From assembly GCF_030341905.1 (NCBI RefSeq), contig NZ_JATAAF010000029.1, positions 1-32,555 on the forward strand: 32,555 nucleotides of DNA, in the 5' to 3' direction. Shown in pieces: positions 17,277 through 25,069 of the stretch. The first letter of the stretch is position 1. Each line of letters opens with the position of its first letter. The position numbers were made by a program, and so were the translations under genes. The DNA is from Porticoccus sp. W117. GTDB taxonomy: Bacteria > Pseudomonadota > Gammaproteobacteria > Pseudomonadales > Porticoccaceae. The notes under the pieces are model-generated. The model was not told where the DNA came from. It ran no database searches and was given only the letters and a program-made list of their open reading frames with translations.

Positions 17277-17759
17277 ATGGCCAAAAAGAACAAACCTCTG
17301 GACAGGGTCGATTTGCAGATACTCGCGATCCTGCAAAAGAACGGCAAAATTTCTAACGTGGAACTGGCGGAGCAAGTGCACCTGACACCGCCCCCATGCC
17401 TGGAGCGGGTAAAACGCCTGGAACGGGAAGGCTATATCAAAAACTATGCCTGCCTGCTGGACCCTTACAAATTGCAGGCTGGGCTACTGGCTTTCATCCA
17501 GGTGTCCCTGCAAAGCACCACTACAGAAAATTTGAGCAACTTTAACCGCGCCATTCGCGAGATTGACGAGGTTCAGGAGTGCCATATGATGTCTGGCGGG
17601 TTTGACTACCTGCTGAAAATTCGCACAGCGGATATGCAGTCCTACCGTCGATTCTTGGGGGAACAACTGGCCAACATCCCCAATGTACGCGAGACCCATA
17701 CCTTTGTGTCCATGCAGGAGGTGAAGTCGCAAACCTCCATTCCGCTGCCCAAGGCCTGA
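17277..17759 (+). CDS. Lrp/AsnC-family regulator, probably of proline use
   Basis: A 160-residue Lrp-type regulator. The N-terminal winged helix (LDRVDLQILAILQKNGKISNVELAEQVHLTPPPCLERVKRLEREGYIKNY; HTH about residues 27-50) is followed by the RAM ligand-binding domain (from LAFIQVSL, with the family motif SGGFDYLLKI). It is transcribed away from pepQ-putA across a 152-base region. In several Proteobacteria an Lrp-type PutR controls putA from such a position, and this PutA lacks its own DNA-binding domain, so control of pepQ/putA by proline is a reasonable inference. There is no clear Shine-Dalgarno before the ATG. Confidence 0.88.
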   Translation: MAKKNKPLDRVDLQILAILQKNGKISNVELAEQVHLTPPPCLERVKRLEREGYIKNYACLLDPYKLQAGLLAFIQVSLQSTTTENLSNFNRAIREIDEVQECHMMSGGFDYLLKIRTADMQSYRRFLGEQLANIPNVRETHTFVSMQEVKSQTSIPLPKA

Positions 17760-17824
17760 ATGACGGTGGCCATCGCAGCATCTATAAGGCACAATCACAT
17801 GAACCCAAGAGAAGAATAATAATC

Positions 17825-18307
17825 ATGCCTATCAGCGAACAGCAGCGAGAACTGAGAAACGCTTTTGGGTGTTTTGCCACCGGGGTTACGGTGATCACCA
17901 CCGACGGAACGGACGGCTCACCAGTGGGTATGACCGCCAACAGTTTTGCCTCTGTGTCTCTGGATCCACCCCTGGTGCTGTGGAGCATCGCCAAAGAGTC
18001 CAACTGCTTCGACAGCTTTATCAACACCGGTCACTTTGCCATTCACGTTCTCACCAACGATCAGCAGTCGGTATCAAACGCCTTTGCGTCCAAGGAAAAC
18101 GACAAATTTGCCTCAACCAGCTGGCACCGCGACAGCAACAACACCCCTCTGCTGGAGCAGTACGCCGCACGCCTGGTGTGCTCCATGGCAAGCCAGCACG
18201 ACGGCGGCGATCACATTATTCTGGTGGGTAAAGTAGAAGCCTTTGATTACAACAGCTCAGCGCCGCTGTTGTTTCACGGCGGCTGCTATAAGGAAATATC
18301 TGAATAA
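17825..18307 (+). CDS. Flavin reductase-like FMN-binding split-barrel protein
   Basis: A 160-residue protein of the flavin reductase/HpaC-like family. NAFGCFATGVTVITT at the N-terminus, GMTANSFASVSLDPPLVLWSI (the FMN-binding loop) and the final LLFHGGCYKEI match the family throughout. Such enzymes reduce free flavin with NAD(P)H for two-component monooxygenases, but no oxygenase is nearby, so the partner is unknown. It follows the Lrp gene by 65 bases and could be cotranscribed. It faces the small membrane ORF at 18336. Confidence 0.9.
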   Translation: MPISEQQRELRNAFGCFATGVTVITTDGTDGSPVGMTANSFASVSLDPPLVLWSIAKESNCFDSFINTGHFAIHVLTNDQQSVSNAFASKENDKFASTSWHRDSNNTPLLEQYAARLVCSMASQHDGGDHIILVGKVEAFDYNSSAPLLFHGGCYKEISE

Positions 18308-18335
18308 TCGTACGCTGTGTAGCTGAAACAGAACG

Positions 18336-18521
18336 TCAGGAACGGGATTCTCTGTGTCGATCTTCTGGAGGCAATCGCTCGCCCAGCATCATACAAACCC
18401 CAACACTGGCTACCACTCCCAACAATGTCCACAGATGGGCATTTTTTACACAGAACGCCAGCACCACACTGGCTAGAAGACCTATCCCTATGGCCAGGAC
18501 ACACTTTGGACATACTTTCAC
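18336..18521 (-). CDS. Small hydrophobic protein with N-terminal CPKC motif
   Basis: 61 residues beginning MKVCPKCVLAIG, with two hydrophobic segments (about 8-24 and 29-46) and a charged tail (RLPPEDRHRESRS). The start would be GTG with CCGGAG seven bases before it, a good site. The CxxC just before the first helix could bind metal or be redox active. No family is recognised. Supporting reality: ribosome site, two clean helices, and a short 28-base gap to the convergent flavin reductase. Against: short, GTG start. Confidence 0.45.
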   Translation of the reverse strand: MKVCPKCVLAIGIGLLASVVLAFCVKNAHLWTLLGVVASVGVCMMLGERLPPEDRHRESRS

Positions 18522-18780
18522 GTCAAAACTCCGGCTCTAAATTATCGTTGTATTGTTATCGTTACGTCGATTTATACGCTTTGGACCGGAGCACGTCCTG
18601 TAAACCAATCACGGCAAAATTGCCGACCCGTTGGCATTTATTGACCTACGGGTACCGAGCGGTCACATTCATGGTGCGAGCTGTCACCAGTTTTGTCAAA
18701 ACTTGCCGACGGAATGAACTTCTGTAACACGTCAACTATACTTTGCAACCCCTCAACCGACTGTTCGCAAGGAGCCCGCC

Positions 18781-19227
18781 ATGTCTTTTATGCCCGACAA
18801 CTGCCCACAACTAATGCCCTACTTGGTAGTTAGAGACCCCGCATCTGCCATGGATTACTACGAAAAAACCTTTGGTTTTCAAAGAGATGATGAACCATTG
18901 GTGCAAAATGGCGAAATCATTCACTGTGAGATGGTGTTCGGAACAGTGCGCATCATGCTCGGCCTGGAAGGCAGCTGGGATGGCACTGCGCGTACCCCGA
19001 AAAGCACTGACTCAGACCAGGGAATCGGGCTGTTTATTTACTGCGAGGACGTGAACAGTCACCACCAGCAGGCCGTCGCCAGCGGCGCAGAAATCACCAT
19101 GGCACCGGAAGACATGTTCTGGGGCGACCGCATGTACAGCGTCAAAGACCCAGACGGTTATCGGTGGAGTTTTGCCACCAAAGTGGGTGAATTTGACCCC
19201 AGCAAATTGCCGGAGGATATGCAGTAA
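18781..19227 (+). CDS. VOC-family protein (PhnB/glyoxalase-like)
   Basis: A 148-residue vicinal-oxygen-chelate protein of the PhnB/glyoxalase-bleomycin group. It opens LMPYLVVRDPASAMDYYEKTFGF, the standard first beta-alpha-beta module, followed by IIHCEMVFGTVRIMLG. The second module has GLFIYCEDVNSHHQQAVASGAEI and ends RMYSVKDPDGYRWSFAT. AAGGAG is well placed before the ATG. Members range from enzymes to antibiotic-binding proteins, so the substrate cannot be told. It stands alone, with about 240 apparently empty bases upstream. Confidence 0.88.
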   Translation: MSFMPDNCPQLMPYLVVRDPASAMDYYEKTFGFQRDDEPLVQNGEIIHCEMVFGTVRIMLGLEGSWDGTARTPKSTDSDQGIGLFIYCEDVNSHHQQAVASGAEITMAPEDMFWGDRMYSVKDPDGYRWSFATKVGEFDPSKLPEDMQ

Positions 19228-19238
19228 TACATCAATCT

Positions 19239-19326
19239 GTCATTCTGAGGAGCCGAAGGCGACGTGAGAATCTCAGAGTTTGATAGCTGTGAGATCCTCA
19301 CGTCGGCTACGCCTCCTCAGGATGAC
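19239..19326. repeat. Palindromic repeat, GTCATCCTGAG family
   Basis: The left arm from 19239 (GTCATTCTGAGGAGCC...) pairs with the right arm ending at 19326 (...CTCCTCAGGATGAC) over about 37 bases with a few mismatches. It lies between the convergent VOC and RhuM-type genes. Confidence 0.82.
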
Positions 19327-19347
19327 GGCATCGCATTGCGAGCGCCG

Positions 19348-20295
19348 TCAATTATCCCTGTTTATCAAACCCGCCAGCAGCGACACCAACAGGTCGCAAT
19401 CTTCCTCGGGGCTTCGCGACACCAACAACACCATGGATACCAGTGTGTTGTCCTGCAAGCGACAGCTGCCATCATCGCGATGCAGCAGGCCGTTGCGCTC
19501 CAAAAACCATACAAACAATAGTGCCGCCAGCTGCAGGTTGCCTTCCACAAACGGCTGCCTGTGGATCACCAGCCACAGCAAGTGCACCGCTTTTTGCTCA
19601 ATGCTGGAATAACCCTGGCTACCGCCACTGAATGCCAGAACCAGCAACGCCTCCAGCTGGCCGCTTTTCTCAGTACCACCTTTCTCGATACCAAAGTCGC
19701 CCGGCTCACCCCCACTAAACAGCGTGGCACGCAGCTCGCCAATCATGGTGATTACTTCAAAGTATTCCAGCGGCCGGGCGGCCAGCATACTGGTATTGCG
19801 CAGGTTTACGCGGCGCGCTTCGAACTCATAGAGCTTCAGCAAGCTGCGGCGAAAATTGGTCAGCAGAGGCACGAGACCATCATTGCTGCCGGCCAGGTCG
19901 CCGGCGATATCCTGGTGATTGCCGGAGAGATCATCCAAAGCCTGCTGCAACTGCTGCGACCCCCATTGACGAAATTGATCACCGATGGGCGAATGCACTC
20001 GCCAAGCCACGGCCAGGCACACATCTCTGCTGTAACAGTTGAGTTCACGACTTACCCGGCGCTTGCCCTCCTGCTGCTCAATCTGCTGCTTGGTGCAGTG
20101 CTCGTCCTCATCAAACTCGCCGGTTTTAAACAGATAACGAATCAAATCCGCCACAATGGAGGTTTTCACCCCCAGCCACTGGGCAATCTGGCGCTGGCTC
20201 AGCCATTGGCTGCCTGAACTGACTTTACTTAAATCCAAAGTTTTTTGAGTTTCCATACTGTAAAGGTATAGCACTGAATGAGTGTTCGGTCTCAC
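19348..20295 (-). CDS. RhuM-family protein with a degenerate Fic domain
   Basis: The N-terminal part matches RhuM 'virulence' proteins: a DNA-binding-like QIAQWLGVKTSIVADLIRYLFKTGEF, then ELNCYSRDVCLAVAWRVHSPIGDQFRQW. The C-terminal part matches the Fic/Doc domain these proteins often carry (SSIEQKAVHLLWLVI ... LFVWFLERNGLL ... LINRDN). In the Fic loop, consensus HPFx(D/E)GNxR, this protein reads QPFVEGNLQ at 247-255. The catalytic His and the phosphate-binding Arg are both Gln, so AMP transfer is unlikely. The frame is otherwise intact. The start is either GTG 20295 (315 residues) or ATG 20256 (302); neither has a clear ribosome site. The true role is unknown; a DNA-binding or regulatory one is possible. 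Confidence 0.82.
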   Translation of the reverse strand: MRPNTHSVLYLYSMETQKTLDLSKVSSGSQWLSQRQIAQWLGVKTSIVADLIRYLFKTGEFDEDEHCTKQQIEQQEGKRRVSRELNCYSRDVCLAVAWRVHSPIGDQFRQWGSQQLQQALDDLSGNHQDIAGDLAGSNDGLVPLLTNFRRSLLKLYEFEARRVNLRNTSMLAARPLEYFEVITMIGELRATLFSGGEPGDFGIEKGGTEKSGQLEALLVLAFSGGSQGYSSIEQKAVHLLWLVIHRQPFVEGNLQLAALLFVWFLERNGLLHRDDGSCRLQDNTLVSMVLLVSRSPEEDCDLLVSLLAGLINRDN

Positions 20296-20312
20296 AGGAA
20301 ACGTAAAAAGTT

Positions 20313-20579
20313 AGGGTCTGTTGAGGTTTCATCTCCGCCTCTGTTGGCGGCTGAAAAGGCGTCCATCTAGGCGCGAGGAGAGTGGTTTGGTCATTCCAAA
20401 TGAGCGACGAGCAACAACGAGGGACGCCTTTTCAGACCCAACCCGGAGGGCTGTGGCTATTTTTACGCTCCACTGCGTTGTAAATCGCTTATGTAGAATG
20501 ACTACACGGCACTCTTTACGCCTTGTTGAGCGCAAAAATCGCTCTCAGCAGAGGTGGATATGAAACCTCAACAGACCCT
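20313..20579. mobile_element. MITE-like element with ~20-bp perfect terminal inverted repeats
   Basis: The ends AGGGTCTGTTGAGGTTTCAT (20313-20332) and ATGAAACCTCAACAGACCCT (20560-20579) are exact inverted repeats, and the similarity continues inward with mismatches. If the ends are taken as GGGTCT...AGACCC, both sides are flanked by TA, as for IS630/Tc1-type insertions. There is an internal nested palindrome (CTGAAAAGGCGTCC / GGGACGCCTTTTCAG). No transposase is encoded. The right end lies 11 bases before the next gene's ATG. Confidence 0.78.
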
Positions 20580-20590
20580 ATTATGACGCC

Positions 20591-21199
20591 ATGAAAGCAC
20601 AAGCCCTGACACTGTTAATTGCCGCCAGCCTGCTATCAGGCTGCTCCACTTATCGCCCGGACAACCTCAACAATGTCTGCGAGATTTTCCGCGGTGAGAC
20701 CGACTGGTACGAAGCGGCGGTGGATGCCAACAAGCGCTGGGGCACGCCCATTCATGTGATGATGGCTATCATGCACCAGGAATCGAAGTTTGTGCACGAC
20801 GCCCAACCCAAGCGCAAGTGGTTCCTGTTTATCCCCTTACCCCGCAAATCCTCTGCCTACGGCTATGCTCAGGCACAAAACCCGGCCTGGAAGGATTATC
20901 GCAAAGCCACCGGGCGCTCCGGCGCCGACCGGGATGACTTTGACGATGCCATCGACTTTATCGGCTGGTACACCCACACCACCCAGCGCACCCTGAAAGT
21001 CTCAAAGTGGGATACCTACAACCAGTACCTGGCCTACCACGAGGGCCGCGGCGGCTATTCCCGCAAGAGCTATCAGGGGAAGCAGTGGCTATTGGGAGTG
21101 GCCAACAAAGTGAAGCGCCGGGCGGAAACTTATGGCTCGCAACTGAAAAGCTGCAAGAAAGAGCTAGACGACGCCATAGACGGCTGGTGGATTTTTTGA
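20591..21199 (+). CDS. Lipoprotein with lytic-transglycosylase (SLT)-like domain
   Basis: A 202-residue lipoprotein: signal peptide and lipobox LLSGC (Cys18), so membrane-anchored. The domain after it has VMMAIMHQESKFVHDA, where the Glu of HQES is the expected catalytic acid of SLT transglycosylases. SSAYGYAQAQNPAWKDY and YLAYHEGRGGY follow, also family-like. The inferred role is cleavage of peptidoglycan glycan strands. The last residues (DDAIDGWWIF) are unusual. No ribosome site is seen: the MITE ends 11 bases before the ATG and the spacer is only TTATGACGCC-like sequence. Its original promoter may have been displaced. Confidence 0.85.
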   Translation: MKAQALTLLIAASLLSGCSTYRPDNLNNVCEIFRGETDWYEAAVDANKRWGTPIHVMMAIMHQESKFVHDAQPKRKWFLFIPLPRKSSAYGYAQAQNPAWKDYRKATGRSGADRDDFDDAIDFIGWYTHTTQRTLKVSKWDTYNQYLAYHEGRGGYSRKSYQGKQWLLGVANKVKRRAETYGSQLKSCKKELDDAIDGWWIF

Positions 21200-21207
21200 T
21201 TACTTGC

Positions 21208-21278
21208 GTCATCCTGAGCGCAGCGAAGGATCTCGCACTCTGATCAACATAGAGATCCTTCGCTGCGCTCAGGATGAC
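21208..21278. repeat. Palindromic repeat, GTCATCCTGAG family, perfect 27-bp arms
   Basis: Arms 21208-21234 and 21252-21278 are exact reverse complements with a 17-base loop. It lies 8 bases from each flanking stop codon, between the convergent lipoprotein and DUF1820 genes. It should form a strong hairpin in either transcript. Confidence 0.9.
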
Positions 21279-21286
21279 AGGAGCAC

Positions 21287-21622
21287 TTACTCAGCCGCTG
21301 GCTTGCCACCCGCACTGGGAAACGGGAACTGACTGACATTGGAACCGGGCTTGGCTTCGGTAATCTTGCCGGTGCCGCCCTTCTCCACTTCGTCGATACG
21401 CACCACATTGTGCATGGGGATAAAGGTGCGTTTGACGGTGGCAAACTCGGTTTTCAGCTTTTCTTCCGCCGGATCCACAATCATCTGGCTGCGCTCGTTA
21501 AAGACAAACTCCTCCACCTCAAGGAATCCCCACAGGTCACTCTGATACACGTGGCGGCAGTAAATTTCGTACACTTCATTCTGGTTGAAGAAGGTAACGC
21601 GATACACTGGTGTCTTGGACAT
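21287..21622 (-). CDS. DUF1820 family protein
   Basis: 111 residues from the preferred ATG at 21622 (MSKTPVYRVTFFNQNEVYEIYCRHV...). The sequence matches the DUF1820 family along its length, with QSDLWGFLEVEEFVF, IVDPAEEKLKTEF and FIPMHNVVRIDEVEKGG. The open frame extends to 21718, but the first 32 residues do not resemble the family, so the shorter start is chosen. The function of DUF1820 is unknown; it is soluble, with no signal peptide. It is transcribed divergently from the SelW-like gene, sharing about 115 bases of upstream sequence. Confidence 0.88.
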   Translation of the reverse strand: MSKTPVYRVTFFNQNEVYEIYCRHVYQSDLWGFLEVEEFVFNERSQMIVDPAEEKLKTEFATVKRTFIPMHNVVRIDEVEKGGTGKITEAKPGSNVSQFPFPSAGGKPAAE

Positions 21623-21736
21623 GGCTTCCGGTACAAACTGGTTGGCAGAAAATGGGCGCGAAGGATACACCCCGCCGACGCTGGTGTCACGCTGCCAACA
21701 GCAACAAATGTGAACCATTCAGCAAAGGGTTGAACT

Positions 21737-22015
21737 ATGAGTAACCACATTGAAATCGAGTACTGCACCGGCTGCCGCTGGCTGATGCGTGCCTCCTGGA
21801 TGGCTCAGGAACTGTTAACCACCTTCGAAGGAGAACTCGACCAATTGACCCTGAAACCCGGCTCCACAGGTGGCATCTTTGAAATTCGCCTCGATGGAAA
21901 ATCGCTCTGGTCGCGCAAACAGGAAGGTCGTTTCCCGGAAATCACCGAGCTGAAGCAACTGGTGCGGGACCGCATTGCCCCGGAGCACGACTTGGGGCAC
22001 TCGGACAAGAAATAA
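21737..22015 (+). CDS. SelT/SelW/SelH-family thioredoxin-like protein (Cys form)
   Basis: A 92-residue Rdx-type protein with the CxxC redox motif at the start (IEIEYCTGCRWLMRASW), then LLTTFEGEL and the family's GGIFEIRLDGKSLWSRK. In many bacteria the second motif position is Cys rather than selenocysteine, and here both are Cys with no in-frame TGA. Length is normal. Partner unknown; probably a small thiol oxidoreductase. Confidence 0.9.
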   Translation: MSNHIEIEYCTGCRWLMRASWMAQELLTTFEGELDQLTLKPGSTGGIFEIRLDGKSLWSRKQEGRFPEITELKQLVRDRIAPEHDLGHSDKK

Positions 22016-22037
22016 AAAAAGCGCCGCGAAACGGCGC
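22014..22037 (-). terminator. Rho-independent terminator of creD
   Basis: GCGCCG (22021-22026) pairs with CGGCGC (22032-22037) around CGAAA. On the minus strand the stem is followed by TTTTTTT (22020-22014). It lies 28 bases after the creD stop. The T-run overlaps the end of the convergent SelW-like gene. Confidence 0.85.
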
Positions 22038-22065
22038 AAAAGGGGGGTGAACAAATCGGGGAGGG

Positions 22066-23457
22066 CTATTGCGCCCTGCTCAATTGAGACTCCAATCGAT
22101 ACCAATCCAACTTCCGGGTCAACGCCATAGCCCCTGCCAGCAGGCCAAACAACGCCAGCGAACCACCCAGCAACGCGTAATCTTCCGATTGCAACAACAA
22201 GTAGAGCATGCCGTACACTCCCGCCAGGGCAGCCGCAAATACCGCCCCTCGGCTCACAGAGCCCAGCACACTGGCCAGGTAGTAACCCACCAGCCCCACG
22301 CAACAGAGCATGGCCAGCAGATAGGCGCTGCCAAAACCCAGGTGCTCGGACAGACTTAACAACAGCAGGAAGAACAACGCCTGAGCCAACCCCACCAAAC
22401 CGTATTGCACCGGGTGAATACGCAGGCGCATCAACAGTTCATAGAGCAGGAAGCTGGCAAACGTCAGGCCCACAAACAGAAAACCGTATTTGAGAGCGCG
22501 ATCGGTGTTGGAATACACGGATACCGGGTTGATCAACGACACCCCCATATTCTGAATATTGCTGAGGTAGAGGTTTTCTTCCTTAAGCCCACGGTTCAAC
22601 TCGCTTTGCGCCGAGCTGGCCATGGCAGTCACCTGCCATTCGGCGTTGAACTGGTTGTTTTCAACCGCTCTTGCCAGTGGCAGAAATTGCCCGTCAAAAC
22701 TTGGGTGCGGCCAATCCCCGGCCAGAGCGAGCTGGTTGTTGTCCGCCAGCGGCACCAATGCAAAACGGCTGGTGCCCTGCAACATCAAATTGATATCAAA
22801 CTGCCAGGAGGCCTCTTTGCCCGGTAACAACAAGGGCAAATCCGTATGCACACCGGCATCCCAGCCAGCCAACCCGGAGCCTGGTTTGAACACCAGCTTT
22901 TGCGGTTTTGCCTGATTACCTCCAGCACTCAGAGTCAGTTGCGGTTGATTCAAAAACCCTTTGCGGTCATTGACCAGCAACGACACCTGAACGCGGTCGA
23001 CAGTGATATTACTGCCATCTCTGGCGGGCAACTGATCCAACCCGGGCATCTGCCAGTGGCCGCTGAGCGTGCTGTTGAGGTGGTATACCTGCGCGGCAAA
23101 GATGCCCCGGTAGCGTGGCTCAACTGCCATCTCGCCGGACATCTGCAACTGCTGCGGATAACCCCGCCACACCCGCCTGGCCACCCGTTTGGTTTCGTAG
23201 GTCTCGGCCCACAGCTTGTCGCCATCACTTTTTTGGCGTTCCTTCTGCTCCGTCCAGCGTTCCGTGTAGCGAATGGTCAATAGCGGCCCCGCCAACCACT
23301 GCGGCGATGCAGTACTGTTGGCAATTTCGGCTTCCACCTGATGTTGACGCGCCATGCGCTCGCCAACCAGATTGCCCACCATACTCAGCGGTATCAGCAA
23401 CAGCAGTGCCAACAGCAACAACACCCCACCCTTTAACAACAACGGCAAACGTTTCAT
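22066..23457 (-). CDS. creD: CreD-like inner membrane protein
   Basis: 463 residues from ATG 23457. It has an N-terminal membrane helix (about 8-28), a large periplasmic domain with RMARQHQVEAEIANSTASPQWLAGPLLTIRY near its start and SALRLP-type repeats absent, then five or six helices in the last third (about 320-450), as in CreD. The closing MALTRKLDWYRLESQL is typical. In E. coli CreD is the last gene of the CreBC regulon and affects envelope integrity and colicin tolerance; here no creBC lies next to it. An in-frame TTG at 23469 is possible, but the ATG directly follows GGGGGTCGAG. Confidence 0.9.
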   Translation of the reverse strand: MKRLPLLLKGGVLLLLALLLLIPLSMVGNLVGERMARQHQVEAEIANSTASPQWLAGPLLTIRYTERWTEQKERQKSDGDKLWAETYETKRVARRVWRGYPQQLQMSGEMAVEPRYRGIFAAQVYHLNSTLSGHWQMPGLDQLPARDGSNITVDRVQVSLLVNDRKGFLNQPQLTLSAGGNQAKPQKLVFKPGSGLAGWDAGVHTDLPLLLPGKEASWQFDINLMLQGTSRFALVPLADNNQLALAGDWPHPSFDGQFLPLARAVENNQFNAEWQVTAMASSAQSELNRGLKEENLYLSNIQNMGVSLINPVSVYSNTDRALKYGFLFVGLTFASFLLYELLMRLRIHPVQYGLVGLAQALFFLLLLSLSEHLGFGSAYLLAMLCCVGLVGYYLASVLGSVSRGAVFAAALAGVYGMLYLLLQSEDYALLGGSLALFGLLAGAMALTRKLDWYRLESQLSRAQ

Positions 23458-23573
23458 CTCGACCCCCAAAATCAGTGTTGGGGCACTTTATAGAAACAGG
23501 TTGCAGAAACGGCGCAGCAATTGTGGAGAGCAGGGAACAAATTATGGAACTGTGTTTTAGCGGCGGTTATGGC

Positions 23574-23579
23574 TATAAT
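23574..23579 (+). promoter_or_regulatory. Possible -10 box for miaB
   Basis: A perfect TATAAT lies 34 bases before the miaB ATG in the divergent gap with creD. The matching -35 region (GTGTTT at 17 bases) is poor, so confidence is limited. Confidence 0.4.
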
Positions 23580-23612
23580 TCGCGCCCCCTGAATCTGTAC
23601 ACAAATTAATCA

Positions 23613-24977
23613 ATGTCCGAACAGACCACTACCGACAAGCCCGTTAAAAAACTGCATATCGTCACCCACGGCTGCCAGATGAACGAGTACGATTCCGCTC
23701 GTATGCGTGACTTGCTGGGCGAAAGCCACGAGATGGTCACCACCGACGATCCGGCGGAAGCGGACGTGTTGCTGCTGAACACCTGCTCCATTCGCGAAAA
23801 AGCTCAGGAAAAAGTGTTCCACCAACTGGGACGCTGGCGGCCATTTAAAGAGGCCAACCCGGATGTGGTGATCGGCGTGGGTGGCTGTGTGGCCAGCCAG
23901 GAAGGCGACGCCATCGCCAAGCGCGCTCCCTTTGTGGATTTGGTATTCGGCCCGCAAACCCTGCACCGCCTGCCGGAGATGATGACCGAGAGCGAGCAGT
24001 CCGACGGCACGGTAGTGGTGGATATCAGCTTTCCGGAGATTGAGAAGTTCGACAACCTGCCGCAACCGGAAGCGGACGGCGCTACTGCGTTTGTATCCAT
24101 CATGGAGGGCTGCTCCAAGTACTGCACCTTCTGCGTGGTGCCCTACACCCGTGGCGAAGAGGTCAGCCGCCCGCTGGCGGATGTGCTGGCGGAAGTGGCA
24201 CACCTGGCAGAGCAAGGGGTTCGCGAGATCAACTTGCTGGGCCAGAACGTCAACGCCTATCGCGGCGAAACCCCAGAAGGGGATGTATGCGATATGGCGG
24301 AACTGGTGGGTTACGTGGCTGAAGTGGACGGCATCGACCGTATTCGCTACACCACCAGTCACCCGGTGGAGTTTAGCGACAGCCTTATTGCTGCCTACGC
24401 GGAAGTGCCAGAGCTGGTCAGCCACCTGCACCTGCCGGTGCAAAGCGGCTCTGACCGTATTCTGATGGCCATGAAGCGCGGCCATACAGCACTGGAATAC
24501 AAATCCAAAATCCGCAAACTGCGGCAGATTCGCCCGGACATCAGTATTTCCTCCGACTTTATTATCGGTTTCCCCGGCGAGAGCGAAAAAGACTTTGCCG
24601 ACACCATGAAGCTGATTGACGACATCGGTTTCGACACCAGTTTCAGCTTTATCTACAGCGCCCGCCCCGGTACTCCCGCCAGTGACTTGCCGGACAGCAC
24701 CACGGATGAAGTGAAAAAGCAGCGCCTGAAAATACTGCAAGACCGCATTACCCAAAACGCCATGCGCATCAGCCGCCACATGGTGGGCAACACCGAGCGA
24801 GTGCTGGTGACAGGTATTTCCAAGAAAGACCCAGGTCAACTGCAAAGCCGCACGGAAAACAACCGGGTGGTGAATTTCCGCTGCGACGACCACAGTTTGA
24901 TTGGTACTTTTGCGGATGTGCTGATTGAAGAAGCATTGCCGCATTCACTGCGCGGAACATTGGTTGCTTCAGAATAA
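23613..24977 (+). CDS. miaB: tRNA-2-methylthio-N6-dimethylallyladenosine synthase MiaB
   Basis: Radical-SAM methylthiotransferase acting on A37 of tRNAs that read U-starting codons. The N-terminal domain carries the three cluster cysteines ([34 protein letters not shown]). The radical-SAM motif is [18 protein letters not shown] (CxxxCxxC). A C-terminal TRAM domain follows ([28 protein letters not shown]). At 454 residues it is close to the usual ~470. In most Gammaproteobacteria miaB is directly followed by ybeZ; here 2.6 kb intervenes. No strong ribosome site is seen before the ATG. Confidence 0.97.
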   Translation: MSEQTTTDKPVKKLHIVTHGCQMNEYDSARMRDLLGESHEMVTTDDPAEADVLLLNTCSIREKAQEKVFHQLGRWRPFKEANPDVVIGVGGCVASQEGDAIAKRAPFVDLVFGPQTLHRLPEMMTESEQSDGTVVVDISFPEIEKFDNLPQPEADGATAFVSIMEGCSKYCTFCVVPYTRGEEVSRPLADVLAEVAHLAEQGVREINLLGQNVNAYRGETPEGDVCDMAELVGYVAEVDGIDRIRYTTSHPVEFSDSLIAAYAEVPELVSHLHLPVQSGSDRILMAMKRGHTALEYKSKIRKLRQIRPDISISSDFIIGFPGESEKDFADTMKLIDDIGFDTSFSFIYSARPGTPASDLPDSTTDEVKKQRLKILQDRITQNAMRISRHMVGNTERVLVTGISKKDPGQLQSRTENNRVVNFRCDDHSLIGTFADVLIEEALPHSLRGTLVASE

Positions 24978-24978
24978 T

Positions 24979-25066
24979 GTCATCCTGAGGAGGCGCAACC
25001 GACGTGAGGATCTCACAAGTTTGAAAGTACGAGATCCTCGCGGTCGCTTCGCTCCCTCAGGATGAC
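24979..25066. repeat. Palindromic repeat, GTCATCCTGAG family
   Basis: GTCATCCTGAG at 24979 pairs with CTCAGGATGAC ending 25066, with imperfect symmetry inside (GAGGATCTCAC / GAGATCCTCG). It fills the gap between the convergent miaB and PLP-enzyme stops almost exactly. Confidence 0.85.
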
Positions 25067-25069
25067 AGG

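Noticed and set aside
21737-22015. Selenocysteine in the SelW-like protein
   Set aside because: Both motif positions are Cys codons and there is no in-frame TGA.
23610-24944. 444-codon open frame antisense to miaB
   Set aside because: Mirror of the miaB codon pattern; no recognisable motif, and miaB is certain.
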